Positions 51,412 through 58,621 of a DNA stretch of 64,000 bases are shown in pieces (position 1 is the stretch's first letter; every line of letters starts with the position of its first letter). A model generated the notes under the pieces. The model searched no databases, had not been told where the DNA came from, and saw nothing but the letters and a program-made list of their open reading frames with translations. The stretch is from positions 62,001-126,000 of the forward strand of contig JADJBU010000012.1 of assembly GCA_016703605.1 (NCBI GenBank), in the 5' to 3' direction. Origin of the DNA: Candidatus Villigracilis adiacens. Its GTDB lineage: Bacteria > Chloroflexota > Anaerolineae > Anaerolineales > Villigracilaceae. The translations under genes and the position numbers were made by a program.

Positions 51412-53277
51412 CTAATCCGCCGCCACCGCCTCCGAGACCTCCGAGGTTTCCAAAACCTCGGAGGTCTGCTCATCCTCCGCCACCCCATACTGCACTTCAA
51501 GCTCATGCCTGAACTGCTGGGTATACAGGCGGTAGTAATGTCCGCGCATACGGAGTAATTCGGCGTGGGTGCCTTGTTCGGCAATGCGACCGTCTTCGAT
51601 GACTAAAATCCGATTCGCGCGGCGGATGGTGCTGAGACGATGCGCGATCACGAACGACGTGCGTCCCTTCATCAGCGCTTCCATGCCTTTTTGAATCAGC
51701 GACTCGGTCAGTGTGTCCACAGAGGAGGTCGCTTCGTCCATGATGAAGAGTTCGGGCTTGGCAAGCACGGCGCGCGCCAGCGAGATCAACTGCTTCTGCC
51801 CGACAGACAATAAATTGCCGCCTTCACCCACGTTCTGTTCGTAACCCTTTTCGAGCGTGGTAATGAAATCGTGCGCTCCCGCAATCTTCGCGGCATCTTC
51901 CACGTCTGCGTCGCTTGCGTCCAGCTTGCCGTAACGGATATTCTCACGCACTGTCCCGGAAAACAGGTGCGGCGTTTGCAGCACGATGCCGATCTTGTTG
52001 TGAATCGACTCGAGCGTGTATTCGGAATAGTCGCGCCCATTGATGCGGATCACGCCGTTCTGCGGTTCGTAGAAGCGGCAGAGTAGATTCACGATGGTGG
52101 ATTTGCCGCCGCCGGTCGGTCCGACAAGAGCGATCGTCTCCCCGGGCTTGACCTTCAACGTGAAGTCGGTCAGCACGGGTTTGCGGTCTTCGTAGTAGAA
52201 GTCCACGTGATCGAATTCGATCTCGCCGAGCAATGTCTTCGCTTCGACGGCGTCGGTTCGGTTATGGACCTCGGGCGGGGTGTCTACGAGTTTGAAGATT
52301 CTCTCCGCCGAAGCGATGCTGTGTTGGGTCTCGGCGTAGACCCGCGCCAAATCCTGGACGGGCCACATCATGAAGGTCAGGTACGAGACGAAGGCTTGAA
52401 TCCCGCCGATGGTGATGAAGCCGGTCGAGATTTCCACGCCGCCGTACCAGACGATGGCTCCCAGCGCGAAGGCGGCGATGATCTGCACGGTGGGGAGGAA
52501 GAGCGCCGAAAGCCACGCCGCGCGGTAGGACGCCTTGTACATGGTCGTGGTCAGTCCTTGAAACTCAACCAGATTCGCGTCTTCGCGTCCGAGCGCTTTG
52601 ACCACGCGCACGCCCTGAATGTTCTCGTTGTACGCGCCGGTGATCTTCGAGTTCGTCCGCCGTGTGACGCGAAACTCCGAGAGGATGTATTCCTGAAATT
52701 TCGCCGCCACCCAGACCATGATCGGGATGATGACCGAGACGATCAGCGCCAATTTCCAGTTGATGATCGCCATGAAGGTCAATGAGGTGATGATGTTCAT
52801 GACCGCCCAGACGCTGTCCACGATGCCCCAGGTGACGAGTTCAGAGACCCGCCCCGTGTCCGAGGTGACGCGGGCAATTAATCGTCCCACTGCGTTTTGG
52901 GCGTAGTACGAGAGCGATAAATCCTGCAAGTGATTGAACAGCAGTTTGCGCAGGTCGTATTGCACGCGCTCGCCCAGCACCCCGGCGAGGTAAATGAATA
53001 TGAACACAAACGCGGACTGCATCAACAGGAACGATCCGTAAATCCATGCAATCTCAATAATCCGCGCCGTGTCGCTGAATTGGATACCCTGATCCACGAT
53101 CTGCTTGTTCAGGTAGGTGAAGTAGGCGTCCAGCGACGACACCAGACCGATGGTGATGAGGAATCCCAGCACCCATCTCCAGTGCGGCTTGATGATTCCC
53201 ATGATGCGCCAGAACACCGGCGCGGTCAGTTCGGATGTGTGGTCTTCTTCTTCGAGTTCGAGGAGTTCGTCGGACAT
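51412..53277 (-). CDS. ABC exporter half-transporter, subunit with catalytic Walker B
   Basis: 621 aa. Six predicted helices (~35-325) precede a nucleotide-binding domain: Walker A VGPTGGGKST, signature LSVGQKQ (Gly of LSGGQ replaced by Val), Walker B LFIMDEATSS with the catalytic Glu, and HRLSTIRRA for the His loop. The off-consensus signature pairs with the partner's degenerate Walker B, a pattern known from heterodimeric exporters. It is 51 bases after the partner gene on the minus strand, with a palindromic repeat between. The last ~35 residues are low-complexity and partly repeat-encoded. Confidence 0.92.
   Translation of the reverse strand: MSDELLELEEEDHTSELTAPVFWRIMGIIKPHWRWVLGFLITIGLVSSLDAYFTYLNKQIVDQGIQFSDTARIIEIAWIYGSFLLMQSAFVFIFIYLAGVLGERVQYDLRKLLFNHLQDLSLSYYAQNAVGRLIARVTSDTGRVSELVTWGIVDSVWAVMNIITSLTFMAIINWKLALIVSVIIPIMVWVAAKFQEYILSEFRVTRRTNSKITGAYNENIQGVRVVKALGREDANLVEFQGLTTTMYKASYRAAWLSALFLPTVQIIAAFALGAIVWYGGVEISTGFITIGGIQAFVSYLTFMMWPVQDLARVYAETQHSIASAERIFKLVDTPPEVHNRTDAVEAKTLLGEIEFDHVDFYYEDRKPVLTDFTLKVKPGETIALVGPTGGGKSTIVNLLCRFYEPQNGVIRINGRDYSEYTLESIHNKIGIVLQTPHLFSGTVRENIRYGKLDASDADVEDAAKIAGAHDFITTLEKGYEQNVGEGGNLLSVGQKQLISLARAVLAKPELFIMDEATSSVDTLTESLIQKGMEALMKGRTSFVIAHRLSTIRRANRILVIEDGRIAEQGTHAELLRMRGHYYRLYTQQFRHELEVQYGVAEDEQTSEVLETSEVSEAVAAD
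51435..51467. repeat. Palindromic repeat translated at the exporter C-terminus
   Basis: AGACCTCCGAGGTTT (51435-51449) and AAACCTCGGAGGTCT (51453-51467) form a perfect 15-bp stem with a 3-base loop inside the 3' end of the coding region. It encodes the TSEVLETSEVSE stretch of the tail. It looks like a repeat inserted in frame rather than native protein sequence. Confidence 0.75.
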
Positions 53278-53288
53278 TTTTCATTCTC

Positions 53289-53320
53289 CGTAGGGGCGAG
53301 GTCACCTCGCCCCTGCTACG
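53289..53320. repeat. Palindrome of the GTAGGGGCGA repeat type
   Basis: CGTAGGGGCGAGGT and the inverted ACCTCGCCCC-TG-CTACG flank a single central C, with a 3-base bulge. It fills the gap between the two exporter genes. A related element with a longer loop is at 57938-58001. Confidence 0.65.
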
Positions 53321-53328
53321 ACAATTCA

Positions 53329-55158
53329 TTAATTCGCTCTTGCGATTTCAATCTCCAACTCCTCGTCAATCCGGGTTTGGATGTCGTAAATCCGGCGGTA
53401 CATCCCGCCATGTTGGGTAAGTAGTTCTTCGTGCGTTCCATTCTGAATTACGCTTCCCTTATCCAGCACCAGAATCTGATCCGCTTTCATCACGGATTGA
53501 ATCCGATGCGCGATGATGAAGGTCGTGCGGTTCTCCATCAGGTCGTCGAGCGCCTTGCGGATGGACGCTTCGGTTTCGGTATCCACTGCCGAGGTCGAGT
53601 CGTCAAGGATGAGGATCTTCGGGTTCTTGAGGATCGTCCGCGCAATGGTCACGCGCTGCTTCTGACCGCCGGAGAGGGTCACGCCCTTTTCGCCGACGAT
53701 GGTGTTGTAGCCGTCCGGGAACGCGACGATGACATCGTGTATTGCGGCGGCTTTCGCAGCGGATTCGATCTCATCCTGCGTCACAGTGCGACCCACGCCG
53801 TACAAAATATTCTCGCGGATCGAGCGGCTGAACAGGAACGGCTCCTGCTGCACGATGCCGATCTGCTCACGCAGGTACTTGCGCGGGTAATCCTTCAAGT
53901 CCGCGCCGTCGAGCAGGATTTCGCCGTCGGTGTAATCGTGGAAGCGCGGCAACAAATTCACCAGCGAGGTCTTGCCGGAGCCGGTCGAGCCGAGCAGGGC
54001 AATGGACTGTCCCGGTTTGATGTGGAACGAGACATCCTTGATGACGTGCTTTGTCCCGTCCGAATAGATGAACGACACGCCTTTGAACTCGATCTCGCCT
54101 CTCGCTGGACCTGTCGGCTGGATTTTGCCCCCGAGCAAATCTTCCCGCTCCTGTTTGACGATGTCCATCAAACGCTGGTAGGAGACCATGCCCGTCGAAG
54201 CCTGCACAATCACGCGCCCCAGGTTGCGGATGGGGAAGATCAGCCAGATGAGCAGACCGGTGTATGCGACAAAATCGCCAACGGAAATTTCTTTATTGAT
54301 CGCCATGAACGCGGCGAAGATGAAGCCGAACAGCATCTGCCCGCCGAGGACGATGTCCGAAAGGGGCCAGAACAGCGAGTGCATCAGCAGCAAAAACTTG
54401 CCCTTGACGTACTTCAGCCAGTTGTCCTTCTCGAACTTCTGCATTTCGTAGTCCTGCCGGGCAAAGGCTTTCACCACGCGCACGCCGGTCAGGTTTTCCT
54501 GCAAGGTCGTCGAAAGCACGGCTTCCTGAGCCTGATAGTCTTCATAGGCTTTGGTCACGCGCTTGAAGAACCAGAGCGAAACCCACAGAATCAGCGGAAT
54601 GGTGACGACGGAAATCCAGCCGAGTTTGACGTTGATGTACAAAATCGCGCCCCAGTTGATGAAGAAGAGCAAAATGATTCTGCCCACGCCGATGGCTTGT
54701 TCCGAGAAGAAGCGTCTCAGCGAGTCCACGTCCGAGGTGACGCGCTCGATCAGGTCGCCGGTGGGAGTGGCGCTGTGATACGAGAAACTTAAACGCTGGA
54801 TGTGGTCGAAGAGGAAGTCCCTCAAACGACGGGTGATGCCTTCGGCGGTGTAGGCGGCTAAACGTCCCGACAGGAACGAGCCGCCGCCTTCGATCAGCGC
54901 GAGACCGATGAATCCCAATCCGATCCACAGGAAGGTCTGGGTCATGGTCGAGCCGATCATTTTGCCCTGTTCGAGGACATCATCGGCAAAGAAGCGCAGG
55001 AGCAGGTAAACCGAAGTCTTCGCCAGCGCGGAGACGGCGAGGGCGACGGTCGCCGCGACGTATGGAACGCGGAAATCCGTCATCATGAGCCAAATCCCGG
55101 CGAGGCGGTTGGTATGAATTGCGTTACGGAAGTCGAAATATTGGTTGTTATCGGTCAT
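53329..55158 (-). CDS. ABC exporter half-transporter, subunit with degenerate Walker B
   Basis: 609 aa from ATG 55158; the open frame upstream crosses the attenuator and is not expected to be translated. Six predicted helices (~25-320). Nucleotide-binding domain: Walker A LGSTGSGKTS, canonical signature LSGGQKQRVT, Walker B ILILDDSTSAVD with Asp in place of the catalytic Glu, and HRIQSVMKA. In BmrC/BmrD-like and TM287/288-like exporters such asymmetry leaves one hydrolytic site. The gene is first in the exporter operon and is preceded by a leader ORF and terminator. Confidence 0.92.
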   Translation of the reverse strand: MTDNNQYFDFRNAIHTNRLAGIWLMMTDFRVPYVAATVALAVSALAKTSVYLLLRFFADDVLEQGKMIGSTMTQTFLWIGLGFIGLALIEGGGSFLSGRLAAYTAEGITRRLRDFLFDHIQRLSFSYHSATPTGDLIERVTSDVDSLRRFFSEQAIGVGRIILLFFINWGAILYINVKLGWISVVTIPLILWVSLWFFKRVTKAYEDYQAQEAVLSTTLQENLTGVRVVKAFARQDYEMQKFEKDNWLKYVKGKFLLLMHSLFWPLSDIVLGGQMLFGFIFAAFMAINKEISVGDFVAYTGLLIWLIFPIRNLGRVIVQASTGMVSYQRLMDIVKQEREDLLGGKIQPTGPARGEIEFKGVSFIYSDGTKHVIKDVSFHIKPGQSIALLGSTGSGKTSLVNLLPRFHDYTDGEILLDGADLKDYPRKYLREQIGIVQQEPFLFSRSIRENILYGVGRTVTQDEIESAAKAAAIHDVIVAFPDGYNTIVGEKGVTLSGGQKQRVTIARTILKNPKILILDDSTSAVDTETEASIRKALDDLMENRTTFIIAHRIQSVMKADQILVLDKGSVIQNGTHEELLTQHGGMYRRIYDIQTRIDEELEIEIARAN

Positions 55159-55278
55159 GGTGATTTCTCCAAAAATAAACCTGACAGGTTTCAGAAGAGT
55201 CGTGCGGGATTGGGTGTGTATCGGTGAAATGTCGCCACGGCGCCACGCGACGCCTGTCAGGTCTTCACCGTAAAGAAA

Positions 55279-55308
55279 CAAAAAGGCTGCGGCGAGTGCG
55301 CCACAGCC
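55279..55308 (-). terminator. Attenuator terminator upstream of the ABC exporter
   Basis: On the minus strand GGCTGTGGCG (55308-55299), loop CACT and CGCCGCAGCC (55294-55285) form a 10-bp stem with one G-T pair, followed by TTTTTG. The segment GGCGCACTC (55302-55294) is an exact complement of GAGTGCGCC (55361-55353) in the leader ORF, so an alternative pairing would break the terminator. Confidence 0.85.
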
Positions 55309-55336
55309 CAAAAACAACGAGGGAACTGAAAGAGAC

Positions 55337-55414
55337 CTAGAGCCGGTCTATAGGCGCACTCCGAGAAGGCAATTTGCCGTCTGCATTGGGGACGATGAAA
55401 AGTTCGTTGAACAT
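55337..55414 (-). CDS. 25-codon leader peptide of the ABC exporter operon
   Basis: ATG at 55414 to TAG at 55339-55337. AAAGGAG (55431-55425) is a good Shine-Dalgarno site 10 bases upstream. The peptide begins MFNELFIVPNADGK and ends in a R-S-A-P-I-D-R-L stretch. Codons 19-21 (Ser-Ala-Pro) contain GAGTGCGCC, which can pair with the downstream terminator. The stop codon lies in a small hairpin (AGACC/GGTCT). The layout matches a ribosome-sensing leader: a stall early in the ORF would leave the anti-terminator free and allow read-through into the exporter genes. Function is inferred. Confidence 0.72.
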   Translation of the reverse strand: MFNELFIVPNADGKLPSRSAPIDRL

Positions 55415-55446
55415 CAAGAGCGCGCTCCTTTCTTTGAAATTTGTAC

Positions 55447-55464
55447 CGCAAAATTCATTTTGCG
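55447..55464. repeat. 18-bp palindrome in the leader 5' UTR
   Basis: CGCAAAAT-TC-ATTTTGCG lies between the promoter and the leader ORF. The same core palindrome occurs at 48953-48970. Confidence 0.55.
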
Positions 55465-55477
55465 ATGCAGGCACGAG

Positions 55478-55505
55478 TTTACACCCGCCGAAGGATTCGT
55501 GTCAA
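55478..55505 (-). promoter_or_regulatory. Promoter of the exporter leader transcript
   Basis: On the minus strand TTGACA (55505-55500) and TGTAAA (55483-55478) are spaced by 16 bases. It starts 8 bases after the regulator stop codon, so leader and exporter can be transcribed apart from the regulator gene. The expected start is near 55471. Confidence 0.65.
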
Positions 55506-55512
55506 GGAATTT

Positions 55513-56625
55513 TTAACCGCACCCGCAGCTTCTTCTTACGATCAACTCACTTGCCAGCGTCACGCGCTTTTTTTCGAGTCGTTTCTTCGAGATCAGGCGC
55601 ATGAGCATGTTGATCGCCTCCACGCCCATTTGGTAAGAGGGTAAATTCACCGTCGTGAGCGCCGGGTCCACGGCTCCGGCGATGTCTATGTTGTCCTTGC
55701 TGACTACGGCGAAATCCTGCGGGATGCGCTTGCCGTTATCCCTCAGGGCACGGATCACGCCAACCGCCATCAAATCTCCCGAGACGAAAACTGCCTTTGG
55801 CGGTTTGTTCAGCGCAAGCAGGCGCAACCCAGCCTGGTAACCATCCTCCAGCGAGTAGGAAGGCGTCTCGATAACCGAATCAGATTCAACGGTCAGGTTT
55901 GAAGCGGCGAGGGCGCGCTGATATCCCATGTAGGTATCGTTGAAGTTGAGCCACGTCAACGGCGCGGTGATGAACGCGATCCGCTTGTGACCGTGTTCGA
56001 TGAGATGCTGCGTCCCGAGGTATCCGGCGTTTTCGAGATCGAACAGGATCGAGTTTGCCCCGAACTGGGGCGAATCGGCGAACACGAAAGGCGGACCTCC
56101 GGCGAGCAGGGCGGGCGGTTCGATAAACGCGGACATGGTCGAAGCCGAAACGATGCCGTCCACTTTTTTGGCGGTCAACTGGCGGATGGATTGAAGCGTC
56201 AACTCTTCGTTGTCGCGCGTGATGCAGACGATGATCATGTACCCCATGCGGCGCGCCACCTCCTCCACGCCGCTGAGGAAGGGATCGTAGAACGAGAAAA
56301 TGTTTGGGATGAGAACCCCGATCGTGTGAGACGGGAGGGCGGATTCTGTCGGGTCGGTTTTTTTCCCGTTGTAGGGTTTGACCCGCGTCCCCCGGCTCGG
56401 ACGGGTCTCGACCAAGCCATCCGCTTCGAGGGCGTGATACGCCTGCCGGGCGGTGTGCATATGGATGCCGAGTTGTTCCGCCAGGTCGCGGATGGTGGGC
56501 AGGCGGTCGCCGGGCTTGAATTTGCCGCTGGCGATCAGCCACGTGATCTGCTGCCTGAGTTGGGCAAAGATGGGCAGGTTCGATTGCGGGTCAATGTGCA
56601 GGGAGAGGGGAGGGGAGGCAGGCAT
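55513..56625 (-). CDS. GntR-winged-helix / LacI-type ligand-binding hybrid regulator (AraR-like)
   Basis: 370 aa. A GntR winged helix occupies ~10-85 (LRQQITWLIASGKFKPGDRLPTIRDLA, LEADGLVETRPSRGTRV). From ~100 follows a periplasmic-binding-type effector domain (TIGVLIPNIFSFYDPFLSGVEE, FVFADSPQ, GVIRALRDNGKRIPQDFAVVS) as in LacI and AraR proteins. Ligands are usually sugars or related compounds. It lies upstream of the exporter leader in the same direction and divergent from the lipoprotein cluster, with an operator-like palindrome between. Confidence 0.9.
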   Translation of the reverse strand: MPASPPLSLHIDPQSNLPIFAQLRQQITWLIASGKFKPGDRLPTIRDLAEQLGIHMHTARQAYHALEADGLVETRPSRGTRVKPYNGKKTDPTESALPSHTIGVLIPNIFSFYDPFLSGVEEVARRMGYMIIVCITRDNEELTLQSIRQLTAKKVDGIVSASTMSAFIEPPALLAGGPPFVFADSPQFGANSILFDLENAGYLGTQHLIEHGHKRIAFITAPLTWLNFNDTYMGYQRALAASNLTVESDSVIETPSYSLEDGYQAGLRLLALNKPPKAVFVSGDLMAVGVIRALRDNGKRIPQDFAVVSKDNIDIAGAVDPALTTVNLPSYQMGVEAINMLMRLISKKRLEKKRVTLASELIVRRSCGCG

Positions 56626-56673
56626 TTCGGAGAAAAACCATCAGATTTGGCAGGGGTACTTGAAATCGCCCTA

Positions 56674-56697
56674 TTTGTTATAGTATATTATAACAAA
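56674..56697. promoter_or_regulatory. GntR-type operator palindrome
   Basis: TTTGTTATA (56674-56682) and TATAACAAA (56689-56697) are exact inverted repeats with a 6-base AT-rich centre. The site lies in the 97-bp region between the divergent GntR-type regulator and lipoprotein genes, so it may control both. GntR proteins commonly bind such GT/AC palindromes. Confidence 0.7.
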
Positions 56698-56722
56698 GGT
56701 TTTTCCGCCAAAGGAGTTCGAC

Positions 56723-57478
56723 ATGAGGGTCGTTTCGAGGGTTGCATTGCTGTTGCTCGCGGGGGCGATGCTGCTCGACGCCTGCGCTAAAGAGAAATGG
56801 GAATACGTGTCCATTGGGGGAGACTTCACCTATGCCATGCGCTGGAACGAGGCGTATGCGGTCTACATCGAGGAGGATATTGGCGTCGAGGTCGCGCTGA
56901 CGGACGTTTCCTTCCATTCGCGCAAAACGCTCGCGGAGATGCTGGGAATATTGCAGGCCGATCGTGAATTCCGCTCCCTGGTGGAGAATGCGGAGGTGAT
57001 CACGTTCGATGTTCCAACTGAGTCTTACCTGGGAGGCGCTCAAGGGCGTTACCAGAGCGATATGTGCGGGGGAGAGGATGACGAGCAATGTTTCCGCGAC
57101 GCTCATGAGCGAGCCATTCGAGAATTAAGAGCCTATCTGGATGAACTGACGGGTCTTGCAAACCCGTCCGATACCATCGTGCGGACTTTTGTGTGGGGAA
57201 CGATGGATGCATGGCTGGCTGCGTCATTCGACCGGAAATTGTCGGATGTCGAAGCGCAGGTATTTATAAAACATGCCGGTCTATTGAACGAGGCGGTCCG
57301 GGAAACCGCGACGGAATATGGACTGACCGTTATTGATGTTGCGCCCTACTACCAGCCAGACGGACTCGACAAGCCCCCTGGTGCGGACATCTGGGGGCGG
57401 CTTGGAGCCACAGACCGGGCGGTGCTGATCGTAGCAGACTTGTTGCGAGCGGCAGGCTACGCGCCGTTGAAACCATGA
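56723..57478 (+). CDS. SGNH-hydrolase-like lipoprotein, catalytic motifs altered
   Basis: 251 aa. The signal ends at a Cys near residue 21 (LLDACAKE). The first strand is YVSIGGDFTYA, like the GDSL block I but with GGDF instead of GDS-[LYF]; FDVPTES replaces the GNND region. The rest has an alternating alpha/beta pattern. It is clearly related to the lipoprotein at 59.1 kb. Loss of the Ser suggests a binding rather than hydrolytic role, or a diverged active site. AAAGGAG precedes the ATG. Confidence 0.7.
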   Translation: MRVVSRVALLLLAGAMLLDACAKEKWEYVSIGGDFTYAMRWNEAYAVYIEEDIGVEVALTDVSFHSRKTLAEMLGILQADREFRSLVENAEVITFDVPTESYLGGAQGRYQSDMCGGEDDEQCFRDAHERAIRELRAYLDELTGLANPSDTIVRTFVWGTMDAWLAASFDRKLSDVEAQVFIKHAGLLNEAVRETATEYGLTVIDVAPYYQPDGLDKPPGADIWGRLGATDRAVLIVADLLRAAGYAPLKP

Positions 57479-57500
57479 AAGGAATCAAAAGGAGAATCCC

Positions 57501-57920
57501 ATGAATGCCCTGTTCCGAATCGTTATATTGTTTGCCCTGTCCCTGAGCCTCTCCGCGTGCGGCGGGGGAGGCGGCGCACCGGCGGATTCCCCGGAGGTCG
57601 CGGTTATCGAAGCCATGGAAGACGCCTGGAACGCGGAAGACCTCGACGCGGTGATGTCCTACTACGCCGACGACGCCGTAATCTCGTGGTCAATGGGAAC
57701 ATTCCACGGTAAAGAGGAAATCCGAAAAGTCGTTGAGCAGTATATAAACGATTTCACCCAGGATTGCCGAAACTACGTACAAAATGGAAACACATTGACC
57801 TACGAATGTTTCCTGCAAGCTCGCACCGGGTCGAACACTTCGCTCGAATTCTACGAGACCGTCATCGAGGACGGCAAGATCAAATCGGACACCTTCACGG
57901 GCGCAGATCGTAATCCGTGA
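57501..57920 (+). CDS. SnoaL/NTF2-like lipoprotein
   Basis: 139 aa. Lipobox LSLSAC at about residue 20. A single SnoaL-like (NTF2 fold) domain has VIEAMEDAWNAEDLDAVMSYYADDAVISW and GKEEIRKVVEQY. Such domains form open-ended cones that bind small molecules; some are enzymes. The gene at 58.0 kb is a paralogue. It is 22 bases after the SGNH-like lipoprotein and probably cotranscribed. Confidence 0.82.
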   Translation: MNALFRIVILFALSLSLSACGGGGGAPADSPEVAVIEAMEDAWNAEDLDAVMSYYADDAVISWSMGTFHGKEEIRKVVEQYINDFTQDCRNYVQNGNTLTYECFLQARTGSNTSLEFYETVIEDGKIKSDTFTGADRNP

Positions 57921-57937
57921 TACATGATGCGTAATTC

Positions 57938-58001
57938 CGTAGGGGCGACCCGTCCACGTCTTAAAACCATCTTGTTGCGCAAAGGGAGGGTCGCCCCTAC
58001 G
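57938..58001. repeat. GTAGGGGCGA-type inverted repeat
   Basis: CGTAGGGGCGACCC (57938-57951) and GGGTCGCCCCTACG (57988-58001) are perfect 14-bp arms around a 36-base loop. It occupies most of the gap between the two SnoaL-like genes and ends just before the next ribosome-binding site. Confidence 0.7.
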
Positions 58002-58015
58002 ATAAGGAGATTGCC

Positions 58016-58432
58016 ATGAATACACTGTTCCGTTTCACATTGCTGATCGCATTGCTGTTGAGTCTTTCCGCCTGTGGCTCCCAGCCTTCGGAGCAGGACG
58101 CCGCGTTGATCGCCGTGGTCGAAAATTCCATCGCCGCCTGGAACGCCGAAGACCTGGAAGCCGTCCTTGCCTTGTACGCCGACGACGCGGTGGTAACCAA
58201 CCCGCTTGGCACATTCGCGGGAAAGGAAAATATCCGTTCACTCTACGAAAGCGCCATTGACGAGTTCAGCGAGGATTGCGGGAACTACAAGGTGAGCGGC
58301 AACACTGTCTCGTACCAATGCGCCCTGGCAGATAGGGATGACGGCGAAGTCTTCGCCGGGGAAAAGTATGAAACGGTGATCGAAAACGGCTTGATCGTGA
58401 GCGACACGTTCGTTGGCAATTTCACGCCATAA
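58016..58432 (+). CDS. SnoaL/NTF2-like lipoprotein (paralogue)
   Basis: 138 aa. Lipobox LSLSAC and the same fold as the preceding protein: VVENSIAAWNAEDLEAVLALYADDAVVTN and GKENIRSLYESA. The two share the WNAEDLxAV and YADDAV blocks and a DCxNY stretch, showing recent duplication with divergence. No catalytic residues are assigned. AAGGAG precedes the ATG. Confidence 0.82.
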   Translation: MNTLFRFTLLIALLLSLSACGSQPSEQDAALIAVVENSIAAWNAEDLEAVLALYADDAVVTNPLGTFAGKENIRSLYESAIDEFSEDCGNYKVSGNTVSYQCALADRDDGEVFAGEKYETVIENGLIVSDTFVGNFTP

Positions 58433-58442
58433 TACCTCCGAA

Positions 58443-58580
58443 GTGTGGAATGTAAAAACCGGTCCTGAGCCTGTCGAAGGGTCTCCCGATTTTGCTCGAA
58501 AGTCAGGAGATGTCGTGGCGTCGTTGGCGCCACGACTGCGCCGCTTTCGACTCCGTGCCTGACATGTTTTGCTTGTACAC
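58443..58580 (-). mobile_element. Second, composite MITE-like copy
   Basis: Read on the minus strand from 58580, the first ~90 bases match the left part of the MITE at 33554, with two changes in the first 43 bases and a ~10-bp hairpin expansion near GGCGCC. The copy then switches after the AAAATCGGGAGA core to a different repeat (CCTTCGACAGGCTCAGGACC, 58481-58462). The far end GTGTGGAATGTAAAA is only weakly similar to the MITE terminus. A clear target duplication is not found. Confidence 0.65.
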
Positions 58581-58621
58581 TCGAAGAAGGTTCGGGCAAA
58601 CGCACAACAGGGAGTTGGGCT

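Noticed and set aside
53431..54792. 453-codon open frame on the + strand opposite the ABC exporter
   Set aside because: It lies wholly antisense to a gene with complete ABC motifs; its His/Arg/Glu-rich translation matches no family and reflects high GC at third positions of the real gene.
55159..55317. N-terminal extension of the ABC exporter through the attenuator
   Set aside because: It would be translated from a TTG within the terminator region and lacks similarity to exporters; ATG 55158 fits family length.
58435..58588. Target-site duplication around the second MITE-like copy
   Set aside because: Flanks CCTCCGAA and TCGAAGAA align only with an indel; this is too weak to claim a duplication.
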